The position numbers and the translations under genes were made by a program. From assembly GCA_903892415.1 (NCBI GenBank), contig CAITIQ010000386.1, forward strand, positions 1 to 46,732: a stretch of 46,732 nucleotides of DNA. The letters run 5' to 3'. Source of the stretch: an uncultured delta proteobacterium (lineage in GTDB: Bacteria > Myxococcota_A > Polyangia > Polyangiales > Polyangiaceae). A model generated the notes under the pieces. The model was given only the letters and a program-made list of their open reading frames with translations. It was not told where the DNA came from and did no database searches. Shown in pieces: positions 1 to 9,058 of this stretch. Positions within the stretch are counted from its first letter, which is position 1. Each line of letters starts with the position of its first letter.

Positions 1-1
1 T

Positions 2-955
2 GCGGCCTTGCTCTGCAGCGCCTGCAGTTGGCTTTCGGCGTCCCCATATGAATACGCCGCCTACCGCAGGACCCGCGCGCAGCCGACGCTCGAGGAGCGT
101 ATGAGCGCTGCCACTCAATATCTCGAGCAATACCCGAAGGGTGTTTATGCCGACGAGGTTCGGGCGGCGCTGAACTCGGCGGAACCGCTGTTCTACAAAT
201 CGCGCCAGACCAGCCAGCAGGGCCTGGAGGCCTACCTGGCCGCGATGCCACAGGGGCCTCACGCACCAGAGGTTCGTTCGCGATTGCAGGCGATCGAGGA
301 GTTGTCCTCCCGACCGGACTCGTTGACCTCCGCAGCGCGAAGCACCGAGGACCGTCTTCGGAAGGCTCAAGGCGAGCGCGAGATCGCGAGGCAAGAAGTT
401 GCGTTTTACGTCGACCTGCTGCTCGACCCTGCGCTTTATCAGTCGCCGGTCTCGGAGGGCCCAGCCGAGTTTGTCACGACGTACTCGCTTGCCCTTCCCG
501 CGCCGCGTTGCACGACCTCGGAAACCAGCCGCGTGTGCACAAAGGACCTCGAATTCGGCTTTCAAGTGCCGACGACTAGTGGCCTCGTCGAGCGGACGCT
601 GGTGATGTCGGTGGTGCTCGAGGAGGATCTCTTCGGCCGTCCTCTCCGAGCGAGAGTGGAAGGGGAGGAGCTGTTCCTGCGTCTCGAGGAGACGTTTGCG
701 AAGCGGCCGCTCGACGGTCAACGCGCAGAAGACCGCGCCCTCGCCCATACACGAGCCGTCGAACTCAATGAAGGAGCGTTCGGCGCCAAGGTCAGCATGG
801 ACGCGAGCTGCAGGCGCTCAGCCGCGGCGCCGGTGCTCAGCGAGTTCGGCTGCGGCGGGCTGACGCTGAAGGCGGTCGTCGCCGTAGAGCCGGGCGGGCT
901 CGACCGATTCGAGATCGAACCCCAGCCAAGCCCAACCGGCGTGCCCGCGCCTTAG
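2..955 (+). CDS. Hypothetical lipoprotein-like protein, 5' end cut by window
   Basis: The reading frame is open to the left edge, so the true start probably lies upstream. The first in-frame start inside the window is TTG at 8. The visible N-terminus has a short hydrophobic stretch ending in a Cys (LCSAC), which looks like the end of a lipoprotein signal. Residues about 30-110 are helical and TPR-like, with two similar blocks around a YPKG / MPQG motif followed by a predicted helix. The rest (about 130-315) is a mixed domain I do not recognise, with several Cys that could form disulfides outside the cytoplasm. The stop overlaps the stop of the convergent sulfatase-like gene by 3 bases. No function can be assigned. 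Confidence 0.7.
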   Translation, partial: AALLCSACSWLSASPYEYAAYRRTRAQPTLEERMSAATQYLEQYPKGVYADEVRAALNSAEPLFYKSRQTSQQGLEAYLAAMPQGPHAPEVRSRLQAIEELSSRPDSLTSAARSTEDRLRKAQGEREIARQEVAFYVDLLLDPALYQSPVSEGPAEFVTTYSLALPAPRCTTSETSRVCTKDLEFGFQVPTTSGLVERTLVMSVVLEEDLFGRPLRARVEGEELFLRLEETFAKRPLDGQRAEDRALAHTRAVELNEGAFGAKVSMDASCRRSAAAPVLSEFGCGGLTLKAVVAVEPGGLDRFEIEPQPSPTGVPAP

Positions 956-2346
956 CAGGGCTTGCCCTTCCGACGGTTCTTGAGATTCTCGGTCCGCTTG
1001 GGGCAAATCTCCTTCACCGGCTTGAGTGCCTCGGTCATCGCGCTGCGCAGCTCGTTGAGCTTCTCCTTGTCCTTGCGCGCCAAATCCGTTTCTTCCTTCG
1101 GGTCGCTGGCTAGGTCGAAGAGCTGATAGCCGTCGCCATCCCCGAGCTCGATCAACTTGAAGGTGCCACGTTGAAAGGTGCGGCGTCGGTCGTTGTCGCT
1201 CGAGCGAGCGAGATCCGTGATCACGTCGCGATCCGGTTGATCCTCCCCGCGTAGCTCGGGCCATAAAGACTGACCGTGGAACGACGGATCCATCGGAACG
1301 CCGAAGGTGTCGAGGATGGTCGGGCATAGGTCGATCATGCTGCGCAGCTTATTCACTTGCCGCGGCTTGATGCCCGGCGCTCGCACCAGCAGCGGGACAT
1401 GCGTGAGCACCTGCCAAAGCTCGAAACCGTGACGGGTCATCTTGTGCTCGCCAAAGGCTTCGCCGTGGTCTGCGGTCAGCACCACCATCGTGTTCTTGCC
1501 CCAGGGAGCCGCATCGACGAAGTCGAAGATCTTCTTGAGGTGCTGATCCACGAAGTGGAGCTCTCCGTCGTACAGGTTCTTCTGGCCTTTGCCGAAGCTC
1601 TTGCCCTCCTTGTGCTCCTTGTAGACGTCGTGGGCGTCCATCAAGTGATACCAGGCAAAGAAGGGCTGCTTGCCGGTCGCCGGATCTGAAAGCTGGCGCA
1701 AGATGAGTTCGGTGTGCGCGGGGCTGGTGATGCTCTCGTCAGTGGTGTTGTTCTTTTTGATGCCAGGCACCATCTCGTAGGCGTCGAAGCCTTGCTGAAA
1801 GCCGGCTTTGCCAAAGTAGAAGTGCGCATGCCCGCTCATCGTTCGCACGCTGGCCTTCTGCAGGAGCTCGGGGAAGAGCAGCTCGTCGTCAGGGTAAGCG
1901 CCGAAGAAGCTACCGCTCCGCTTGAGTTCGCTCGGGTAGCGGCAACCAAGGTAGCCGCCGATGGTTTGTGAGGTGAACGAGCTGAGCGAACGAAAGTTGG
2001 AATAGGCGACGGCTTGTTTCGCGAACGCGTTGAGGTTCGGCATGACCTCGGGGTCGTGGCCGCCCATCGCGGTGTGGTCGGCGCGCAAAGCGTCGATGCT
2101 GAGCACGAGTACGTTGAGCTTCTCGGTCGCGGGAGCGGCGGGCGCTGTGCTCGACGCTGTTGGCGACGCAGAGCCAGCCCCTGGAACGAGACTCGGCGCC
2201 GGGGCCGGAGCCGATAATGCCGGGGCGCTCGAGGACGGCCCGGATGAAGGCGCCGGGCCGGGCTCGGCTCCACAACCGAAGGTCAGCAGGGCCAGGAGGC
2301 TTGTAAACGTAGCTTTGCGGCTGAGAAGCGTACTCATCGCGCGCAT
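952..2346 (-). CDS. Sulfatase-like (alkaline phosphatase superfamily) lipoprotein
   Basis: The 464-residue protein has a lipoprotein signal ending at Cys25 (TFGC). A low-complexity Ala/Pro/Ser linker (about 27-75) precedes a sulfatase-fold domain (about 77-445). Metal-site motifs are visible: LSIDALRAD (Asp85, Asp90) and TADHGEAFGEH (Asp293, His294). The usual sulfatase nucleophile motif C/S-x-P-x-R is absent. The aligned segment reads SFTSQTIGG and puts Thr125 at the nucleophile position, as in phosphoglycerol and phosphoethanolamine transferases of the same superfamily. It may therefore hydrolyse or transfer a phospho-group rather than a sulfate; this is inference. An alternative ATG lies at 2337. 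It is anchored outside the cytoplasm. The substrate is unknown, and neighbours give no pathway. Confidence 0.85.
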   Translation of the reverse strand: MRAMSTLLSRKATFTSLLALLTFGCGAEPGPAPSSGPSSSAPALSAPAPAPSLVPGAGSASPTASSTAPAAPATEKLNVLVLSIDALRADHTAMGGHDPEVMPNLNAFAKQAVAYSNFRSLSSFTSQTIGGYLGCRYPSELKRSGSFFGAYPDDELLFPELLQKASVRTMSGHAHFYFGKAGFQQGFDAYEMVPGIKKNNTTDESITSPAHTELILRQLSDPATGKQPFFAWYHLMDAHDVYKEHKEGKSFGKGQKNLYDGELHFVDQHLKKIFDFVDAAPWGKNTMVVLTADHGEAFGEHKMTRHGFELWQVLTHVPLLVRAPGIKPRQVNKLRSMIDLCPTILDTFGVPMDPSFHGQSLWPELRGEDQPDRDVITDLARSSDNDRRRTFQRGTFKLIELGDGDGYQLFDLASDPKEETDLARKDKEKLNELRSAMTEALKPVKEICPKRTENLKNRRKGKPC

Positions 2347-2454
2347 GCTTAGCCCGAAAGTCCAGCATCGTCGAAAAAACTACGCGGCGAGGGGTGGGTG
2401 AGGCTTGCAAGTCGCAATACTTTACGTCGACTCGCTAACGACTAAAGTGCGCGC

Positions 2455-2883
2455 ATGGTCAACTTCAAGTCGCTCGGACGCTGCTTCTTTGCTCTCGCTT
2501 TGTTTGCTCTTCCCGCCTGCGGGGGCGCCACGTTCGCGATGGTTCCCGATCGTGAAGCGGTCTTTGCAAAGGGTGAGGTTTCGGTGAACTCGGTTTCCGA
2601 TGACGGAAATGGCTCGTACGTGGTCAAGGTGGACCATCTGGGTGACCCCGCAAAGCTCAACTCCTCCGCGACCGTGTACGTGGTTTGGGTGATGCCGAAG
2701 GGCAAGGAAGACGCAAACATCCAGAACATGGGCGCCATCAAGGTGGATTCCGACTACTCCGGTGAGCACGCCTTCAACACCACCTTCAAGGCTTTTGAGG
2801 TCACGATCACGCCGGAGCCCAGCGCCGACGTGACCAAGCCTTCTGGGCGGGACGTGCTCAAGACCAACGTCGCCGTCGACTGA
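2455..2883 (+). CDS. Small hypothetical lipoprotein
   Basis: A 142-residue protein starts at ATG 2455. It has a clear lipoprotein signal peptide: a basic N-region (NFKSLGR), a hydrophobic core, and lipobox LPAC at about residues 19-22. The mature part is a small beta-rich domain with a central VYVVWVMPKG strand, suggesting a compact beta-sandwich. I see no catalytic motif. It lies 65 bp upstream of greA on the same strand and could be cotranscribed with it. Function unknown; likely membrane-anchored in the periplasm or outer membrane. Confidence 0.8.
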   Translation: MVNFKSLGRCFFALALFALPACGGATFAMVPDREAVFAKGEVSVNSVSDDGNGSYVVKVDHLGDPAKLNSSATVYVVWVMPKGKEDANIQNMGAIKVDSDYSGEHAFNTTFKAFEVTITPEPSADVTKPSGRDVLKTNVAVD

Positions 2884-2948
2884 GGCCCCATCGGCCCGAC
2901 GTGAAACCAATTCCCATGGCGCGCTTTGTGAACTAAGCCAGAGAAGCC

Positions 2949-3425
2949 ATGTCTGAAAAGGTTCCGATGACCAAGGAGGGGCAAGCTCGCCTCCGCGAAG
3001 AGCTCAAAAAGCTCCGCGAAACCGAGCTGCCCCAGGTGATTAAAGACATCGCCACTGCGCGTGAGCATGGGGACCTCAAGGAGAACGCCGAGTATCACGC
3101 GGCGCGAGAACGCCAGGGCATGATCGTCGCTCGGATCTCGCACATCGAGGGAAGCCTCAACCGTGCCGAGGTGATCGACCCTTCCAAGATCAAGAGTTCG
3201 AAGGTTCAGTTCGGTGCACAGTTGGTCTTGTCGAACGTCGATACGGGCGACGAGATCAAATACCAAATCGTAGGCCCCGACGAGTCGAACCTCGACGAAG
3301 GCAGGATTTCGGTCGCGTCGCCGCTGGCCAAGGCGCTTTTGGGCCACGTCGTCGGGGATGAGGTGACGGTTAAGTTGCCGGTGGGCTCGCGCAACTACGA
3401 GATTCTCGACATTCGCTTCGGTTGA
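2949..3425 (+). CDS. greA: Transcription elongation factor GreA
   Basis: The 158-residue length is that of a full GreA. The N-terminal half (about 8-77) is the antiparallel coiled coil. Its tip carries HGDLKENAEYHAA, with Asp42 and Glu45 matching the acidic residues that place Mg2+ in the RNA polymerase active site for cleavage of backtracked RNA. The C-terminal half is the FKBP-like beta domain (LVLSN, YQIVGPDE, SPLAKALLGHVVGDEV, YEILDI), which docks on the secondary channel. ATG 2949 gives the canonical MSEKVPMTKEG start. The stop codon overlaps the TTG start of the next gene, suggesting translational coupling to an unrelated membrane protein. Confidence 0.97.
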   Translation: MSEKVPMTKEGQARLREELKKLRETELPQVIKDIATAREHGDLKENAEYHAARERQGMIVARISHIEGSLNRAEVIDPSKIKSSKVQFGAQLVLSNVDTGDEIKYQIVGPDESNLDEGRISVASPLAKALLGHVVGDEVTVKLPVGSRNYEILDIRFG

Positions 3426-6265
3426 GCGTCACCGTGAGCCTGGGTGAAGCCTCGGCGCACGACTCATCATTCCGCCGCAATCTGCCGCTGCCCGGTGAAG
3501 GTGCAGCGGCGGTTTTGTTTGTCGGGGCCAGCGCCTGGCTGCTGCGCGGCGGTAGCGCGTTCGAATTGGCCTTGATGGCGATCGTCGCGCCCGGACTGGG
3601 CCTAATCGGGGTGGTGGCTGGTCGAGCGCTCTTGGCGCTTTGGTCTGGTTCTTTGCGGTCCGATCACGGCCTTGCTGGCGCCGCGCTCTGCGTTGGCGTC
3701 GCGCTGATGCTGCTACCGCCGGAGTTCAACGGTGAATTGGCAGCAGCGTTTGGGGCTGCGGTTGCAGCCCTCGCCCTCGAAGCGGCGTTGCGAGCCTTCG
3801 GGCGAACGAGTCCGCAGTGGGTCGGCCGCGTGCGGCTTGCCGGCGCCGTGTTCGGCTTGAGTAGCTTTGGGGTAGCGGCTTGGAGCATCGCCGGTACAGA
3901 CGCGAGAGTGCCGCGAACTTCGCTTGCGCTGATCGGCGCGCGCGTCGTGGAGTTTGTCGACCCGCGTCCTCCTCCGACTCCGCCGCCCGCCGAGCCCAGC
4001 CTACCACCTCCGTTGAGGCTCTCTTCCGATTGGAACGTGCTCGTTGTGACGGCCGACCAAGTCCGCTGGGATTCGCTCGGCGTGCACGGCAATAGAGCCG
4101 CGCAAACCCCGGTTCTCGACCAGCTCGCAAAGACGGGAGTGGACTTCCAGTTCGCGTACACGGCCTCGACTGACGAGCTGCAAGCGGTGCTTTCGCTCGC
4201 TACGAGCATCCACGTGGGAGAATGGATTGAGGCGGAGAGAATGAACGACCTCGCGACGATCGGCGACGCGTTCCGAGTTGGCCGCCGACGTTCGCGCTTC
4301 TTCAGCAGCCCTGCGCTTCCCAGTTCGGGACTGGCGGTGGCGGAACGCATGTTCGCCGAAGCCCCCAAGGAGCTAACGGAGTCCGAACTTTTGTCGTGGG
4401 TCGCTCGGAACGGCGAGCCTCTTCCCGCTCCGAGCCCGCACACGGCGAGCGCGCTGGGGGAGTTTACCTGGGTGCACTTCCGAGCGCCTGACCTTACGCC
4501 CCTCAACGGAGCTGCCGGCTCGGCTGCACAACGGCAGGCAACGTGGTCCACTGAAGTGGATCGTCGCGTGGGCGCCGTGGTGGCCGCTGCGCGAGAGCGC
4601 GCGCCAAAAACCATGGTGGTGTTTGCCGCTACCTCGGGCGCTGGCTTCGGTGACCGCCGGCGCGTCTACGGTGAAAGCACCGTCTACGAAGAGCTCATTC
4701 GCGTGCCGCTGATCCTGCACACGGGCGAGCTTGGACCGCCTGCATTGCAAGTCAGCCAGCCGACCCAGCTTGTATCGCTAGTTGATGTGGCGCCGACACT
4801 TCTCTTGTTGCTCGGCCCACCGAAGCTCGGGGATGAGCAGGGCGATGCGCTGCTCGACGTGCTCTCGGGCGAGCCGGGCTCAGCGCGGAGCTTCCTTGCG
4901 AGGAGTGCCTCGATGTCGGTGTACGGAGAGGGGTCGCTGCGCTTGGTTTGCTCGCGCAACGTCAATTGCAGTCTCTTCGACCTTGAAGCAGATCCGGGCC
5001 AGAAACAGGACATTGGACGCGTGCGGACGGCCGATCGCACGCGCATGCTCGCGGCGATGGCGACGAAGCGAGCCAAGGTCTTGGCGTCTGCGAAAGGGGA
5101 GGCCAACACGGCCCTCCATGAGTCCGCGTTGCGATCTCGGATGGGTATCCCGGGAGCTCTCGAGGAAGTGTGCGCGAGCCTCGAGAGTGCCGACGCTACC
5201 ACGCGCAAAAACGCAGCCCGCGAGCTGTTTGACCTTCGTGACAAGGGGGCGCTCAAGGCTTTGCGCGCGGCGATCGAGCGAGAGAACGATGCGGACGTCA
5301 GAGCGGCGCTCTCGCTAGCGCTGGTCCGTCTCGGGGACGGGGCCCCGCTGGTAACGGAGCTGCTTGGCGATCCCAACAGCGACAACGCGCGACTGGCCGC
5401 GCTCGCCCTTGCAGAGAGCGGCGACAACCGGGGTGGGGACGTGCTGCTCGGATTTTGGCGAGCCGCCTTTACGCGAAAAATCGGCGGCATTCGCCGTCTC
5501 GACAAAGAAGTGATGAGCGTGGAGCGGGCGAGGGAAGTAGCGCTCGCCCTCGGAAATCTAGGTCGCCAGGAGGTTGTTGGGGAACTGATCGTCGCTCTCC
5601 GTGATCCTCGGCTTACGGTTGCTGTCTCGCGTGCACTCGCCGCGACCGGGGAGGACGCCGCACGGCCTGCGCTGGCCAACGCGTTGCGTTCGGCCGAGGG
5701 AGACGCGGTGGATGCGGTCGCCGAGTCGTTGCTCAGGCTCGGCGGTGGCCCAGAGATGGCTGCGCCCATCATCGAGCTACTCGGCCGCGCGAAGCCGGCG
5801 CCAGAGGCGCTCTCCTATGCGATGAAGGCGAAGGTCATGCGGTTTGTTGGGGGGCCGACGCGAGACGCTGAAAGCAAGCGGCTGCAACGGTTTGCCACCA
5901 GCGGGGTGCTGGTGGACTTCGTAGTGCCGAAAGCGCCCAAGGGCACGCGAACCCGCGGCCGCGTGAGAGTCGTTTGCCGAGTTGGCGCAGAGGAGGGGGG
6001 GGAGCTGCGGCTGGGCAAGCGTGAGGACCTGCCGCTGCAATCGGAAAAGAAGTCAGCGATCCCTTCGACCAGGCCGCAGCTCGACGAAAGCGCGAGCGTC
6101 ACGCTTGTGGTTCCAAGCGGGGAGGGCGCTACTCAGGTGTTCGCCGAGTTGCCCACCGAGATGGGTGCCGAGCCAGGGGACCAGGTTTCCTTCGTGGTGT
6201 ACGCAACCCAGGGAGTGAAGGTCCAAGCCTGCGCCCTGGTCCCGGTGCTCGATACCGCGGAATGA
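3422..6265 (+). CDS. Membrane protein with degenerate sulfatase fold and HEAT repeats
   Basis: The 947-residue protein starts at TTG 3422, overlapping the greA stop. About five transmembrane helices occupy residues 27-157. A Pro-rich linker (181-199, PRPPPTPPPAEP) follows, then an alkaline-phosphatase/sulfatase-type domain (about 204-540) starting at NVLVVTADQVRWDS. The domain looks catalytically dead: where active relatives have ADHG, this one reads AATSGAGFGDR (Thr404-Ser405-Gly406). The nucleophile region is TASTDELQAVLS with no C/S-x-P-x-R. Residues about 575-810 are HEAT/PBS-lyase-type helical repeats (such as DADVRAALSLALVRLGDG), followed by a beta-rich C-terminal domain. The layout suggests a binding or scaffold role at the membrane. 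That role is inferred, and I know no named family with this combination. Confidence 0.88.
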   Translation: MSVTVSLGEASAHDSSFRRNLPLPGEGAAAVLFVGASAWLLRGGSAFELALMAIVAPGLGLIGVVAGRALLALWSGSLRSDHGLAGAALCVGVALMLLPPEFNGELAAAFGAAVAALALEAALRAFGRTSPQWVGRVRLAGAVFGLSSFGVAAWSIAGTDARVPRTSLALIGARVVEFVDPRPPPTPPPAEPSLPPPLRLSSDWNVLVVTADQVRWDSLGVHGNRAAQTPVLDQLAKTGVDFQFAYTASTDELQAVLSLATSIHVGEWIEAERMNDLATIGDAFRVGRRRSRFFSSPALPSSGLAVAERMFAEAPKELTESELLSWVARNGEPLPAPSPHTASALGEFTWVHFRAPDLTPLNGAAGSAAQRQATWSTEVDRRVGAVVAAARERAPKTMVVFAATSGAGFGDRRRVYGESTVYEELIRVPLILHTGELGPPALQVSQPTQLVSLVDVAPTLLLLLGPPKLGDEQGDALLDVLSGEPGSARSFLARSASMSVYGEGSLRLVCSRNVNCSLFDLEADPGQKQDIGRVRTADRTRMLAAMATKRAKVLASAKGEANTALHESALRSRMGIPGALEEVCASLESADATTRKNAARELFDLRDKGALKALRAAIERENDADVRAALSLALVRLGDGAPLVTELLGDPNSDNARLAALALAESGDNRGGDVLLGFWRAAFTRKIGGIRRLDKEVMSVERAREVALALGNLGRQEVVGELIVALRDPRLTVAVSRALAATGEDAARPALANALRSAEGDAVDAVAESLLRLGGGPEMAAPIIELLGRAKPAPEALSYAMKAKVMRFVGGPTRDAESKRLQRFATSGVLVDFVVPKAPKGTRTRGRVRVVCRVGAEEGGELRLGKREDLPLQSEKKSAIPSTRPQLDESASVTLVVPSGEGATQVFAELPTEMGAEPGDQVSFVVYATQGVKVQACALVPVLDTAE

Positions 6266-6332
6266 CCCAGTCGCTACACAAACCCGCTGACAACGGTAGC
6301 GCGCCGAGCAAAGCGTGTACTAGAGTCCCGCC

Positions 6333-7751
6333 GTGGCTGCGGATAAAGGCAAGAAGAAGAGTGATGTCGACGACGAGCGAGACGACGATGAGGATGCACC
6401 GCCGAGTGCAGACCCGAAAGCGTCTGGCTCCGCAGCCGCCAAGACGCGCCGGCACGAGTCAACCGAGGGCGTAGCGCGCGCGCTCGGCGTCGAAGACGAC
6501 GAGGACGAAGCAGAGGGCGAGGACGGCGATGAAGCGGAGGGCGAGGGCGAGGCTGAAGAGGCTTCTGCTGCTGCTCCGGCGAATCGAGCGGCTCGTCGCA
6601 AGCAGCAAGCACTTGCACGGCGCAACGCACGTCGCGGCATTCCGGCCGACGACGACGATGAAGCAGCGACTGAAGCCAAGGCTGAAGAAGCCTCCGAGGA
6701 CGACGACGCTGGCGACGAGTCCGCCGCCGAAGGCGATGAAGCAGAGGAAGAGGATGACGCAAAGCCGAAGCAGGCCGCGCGCGCCAAGGCTCCACTGCCC
6801 AAAGACAAGAACGCCCGCGCAAAAGAGCTGCTGCGCCGCAGGCGCGAGTCTCTCGAAAAGAAGGCGGACATCGGGCTCACGGCCGGCGAGGTCGTCTCGG
6901 ATCAGTTGGCACGCGCAGCAGCTGGTACCGGGCGCTGGTTCACGCGGCACTTTCGTAAGATCGTGGCCGGCTTGCTAATCACCGCTGGCGGCGCCGCTGC
7001 CTTCATCATCTACAGCAACCGAAAAGCGGCTGAGTCGGGCGCAGCCTCCGACGAGCTCTTGAAGTCGGTCAACGCCGAGTCGGCGCTCGTGTTTGAAGGG
7101 GAGACAAAAGATACTCGCCGCGAGGATGAAAAAGCTCGCGACCCGCGACCCGTCTTCACCAGCCAGGCTGCTCGCAACGAAACGTTGATGGCCGGTTACA
7201 CGAAGATCGCCGAGCAGCAGAAAGACACCGGGCTCGGAACGCTCGGCGTTCTCGGTCAGGCCGGTGGACACCTTCAGCAAGGCCAGTGGGATGACGCCAT
7301 TGCCAAGTACGATGCGGTACTCAAGAGCCCGCTCTCAAAGGCGGACCTGGACGTTCGTGCGCGAGCGACCGAAGGCAAAGGCTTCGCGCTCGAGGGCAAA
7401 AAAGAGTGGGACGCGGCGCTGGCGCAGTTCGTCGAGTTCGAGAACGTGGACAAGGCGTTCGCCGATCTCGCCAAGTACCACCAAGCTCGGATTCACGCAG
7501 CCAAGGGCGACAACGAGAAGGCCAAAGAGCTGCTGGTCGCCCTCGAGAAGAAGCTTCAAATCCCGACCAAAGAGGGCTTGAAGCAACAGCATCTGCGCAC
7601 CATCGCCAACGAGGCCCTGCGAGCGATTGACCCGCAATCCGCGCAGAAGAAGTCGCCCTTTGGCGGCATCGACGGTCGCCCCAGCGACGAAGAGATTCGC
7701 AAGATCTTGGAGCAGCAGATGAAGGCCCAAGACGAGCACGGAGAAGAGTGA
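6333..7751 (+). CDS. YfgM-like membrane TPR protein with long acidic N-terminus
   Basis: A 472-residue protein starts at GTG 6333. Residues 1-190 are low complexity, dominated by Asp/Glu and Ala with patches of Lys/Arg, and would be cytoplasmic. A single transmembrane helix follows (about 209-228, IVAGLLITAGGAAAFIIY). The C-terminal part (about 230-440) is TPR-like, with repeated helices such as QWDDAIAKYDAVL and EWDAALAQFVEFE. This topology and the following BamB-like gene match the yfgM-bamB order of gammaproteobacteria. There YfgM is an inner-membrane TPR protein linked to the secretion machinery and periplasmic chaperones. Its stop overlaps the next start as GTGA. The acidic extension is not part of classical YfgM. 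Confidence 0.85.
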   Translation: MAADKGKKKSDVDDERDDDEDAPPSADPKASGSAAAKTRRHESTEGVARALGVEDDEDEAEGEDGDEAEGEGEAEEASAAAPANRAARRKQQALARRNARRGIPADDDDEAATEAKAEEASEDDDAGDESAAEGDEAEEEDDAKPKQAARAKAPLPKDKNARAKELLRRRRESLEKKADIGLTAGEVVSDQLARAAAGTGRWFTRHFRKIVAGLLITAGGAAAFIIYSNRKAAESGAASDELLKSVNAESALVFEGETKDTRREDEKARDPRPVFTSQAARNETLMAGYTKIAEQQKDTGLGTLGVLGQAGGHLQQGQWDDAIAKYDAVLKSPLSKADLDVRARATEGKGFALEGKKEWDAALAQFVEFENVDKAFADLAKYHQARIHAAKGDNEKAKELLVALEKKLQIPTKEGLKQQHLRTIANEALRAIDPQSAQKKSPFGGIDGRPSDEEIRKILEQQMKAQDEHGEE

Positions 7752-9058
7752 CGTTGACGCTCTCTCGTCGCAGCTGGTTGAAACTTGGTGTCCATTCCGG
7801 CGCTGTGGCGCTCGGCGCGCCGCTTTTAGCGGGGTGTGAGTCGCTTCAGGGCCTGGCACTTCCTGAGGTGCCTGTTTGGGTGCATCGACCAGGCGGCGTC
7901 CTTTCGATCGCGTTTCGACGTCAGCTCACCGACAAGAACGCCATTGAAGACCAGCCGTACGAGCGCGGTCGCCCTGCGATTGACTCGCAGAACCTGCGGG
8001 TATTCGTGCCTTCACAGGACGGCGGTTTGTACGCGGTGGACGCGCGCAGCGGCGACGTGCTTTGGCGTTTTGGCACGATGGCGCCGGTGCAGTGTGAGCC
8101 GCTGTTCGACGCCAGCGAAGACGTCGTCTACTTCGGCTCGAGCGACGGCGCGCTGTACAAGGTGCGCGCAAGCGATGGGCAGATGATCTTCCGCTTCTCG
8201 TCGAACGGCGAGGTGGCACGGAGGCCTGTGATCGACGGTGACGTGCTGTTCATGGTGAACGCCAATGACACGCTGCTCGCCATCAACAAGACCACCGGCA
8301 AGCTCAAGTACTACCAAAAACGTCAACCGGCCTTCGGCATCGAGATTGGCGCCATGGCGGGACCAGTCGTCGCAAATAAGAAGGTAATCACCGCCTTTAG
8401 CGACGGCGCCGTGATGGCGTATGCAACCTCCGACGGCGCCGAGGTTTGGCCGACGGTTGATCTCTCGGCGGACGCACAAGCGGCGGACGGGCAGCCGCCT
8501 CAATACCTCGACGCTGACACCACGCCGGTCGTGCTTTCGGTCAAGGGGGCGCAGGCCGTTGCGGTAGGCCACTACGAGGGTGGCGTTTACGCGCTCGACC
8601 TCGAAGGTGGGCGCATTCTTTGGAAGAACGCCGACGCCGTTGGCGTGACCAACCTGCTGCTATGGGATCAACCGGCTCACGCTGCGCGACCCAAAGCCAA
8701 CGGTCAGGTTGGTCCGGACGCTCCACAAAGGCGCATTCTGATCGCTTCGTCCGGGCGCACGGGCCTCTGGGGGCTCGATCCTGACACCGGTGAGGCCCTT
8801 TGGCGTAGGAAGCTGCCTGAGGGTGGAATCAGCGCGCCGGTACCGGTCGCTGGAGCACTGTTGGTTTCGACCACTCGTTACGGCGTGTTCTTGGTCGAAC
8901 CAACCCGTGGTGGCGTTATCGACGGCATCGAGCCCGGCAGCGAAATCGCGATGACTCCGGCCGCGTACGGTCGGCACGCCTTCGTGATGACCAACGGCGG
9001 AGAACTCTTGTCGATCGTGGTTCAGCCGCCGGTCACTCCGAAAAAGAAGAAGGCTTAG
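7748..9058 (+). CDS. BamB-like PQQ-repeat beta-propeller lipoprotein with Tat signal
   Basis: The 436-residue protein starts at GTG 7748 (GTGA overlap with the previous stop). The signal peptide combines a twin-arginine motif (SRRSWLK, residues 6-12) with lipobox LLAGC (Cys30), so export as a folded Tat lipoprotein is likely. The mature part is a chain of PQQ-like propeller blades: GGLYAVDARSGDVLWRF, GALYKVRASDGQMIFRF, NDTLLAINKTTGKLKYY, GGVYALDLEGGRILWK, TGLWGLDPDTGEALWRR. This is the fold of BamB, the outer-membrane protein assembly accessory factor. With the upstream YfgM-like gene it forms a conserved pair. A different propeller role cannot be excluded. The C-terminus is Lys-rich. Confidence 0.85.
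   Translation: MTLTLSRRSWLKLGVHSGAVALGAPLLAGCESLQGLALPEVPVWVHRPGGVLSIAFRRQLTDKNAIEDQPYERGRPAIDSQNLRVFVPSQDGGLYAVDARSGDVLWRFGTMAPVQCEPLFDASEDVVYFGSSDGALYKVRASDGQMIFRFSSNGEVARRPVIDGDVLFMVNANDTLLAINKTTGKLKYYQKRQPAFGIEIGAMAGPVVANKKVITAFSDGAVMAYATSDGAEVWPTVDLSADAQAADGQPPQYLDADTTPVVLSVKGAQAVAVGHYEGGVYALDLEGGRILWKNADAVGVTNLLLWDQPAHAARPKANGQVGPDAPQRRILIASSGRTGLWGLDPDTGEALWRRKLPEGGISAPVPVAGALLVSTTRYGVFLVEPTRGGVIDGIEPGSEIAMTPAAYGRHAFVMTNGGELLSIVVQPPVTPKKKKA

Noticed and set aside
2395..2412. Possible sigma-54 promoter (TGG...TTGC) before the small lipoprotein gene
   Set aside because: The GG and GC elements are one base too close for the -24/-12 spacing, so it was not called.
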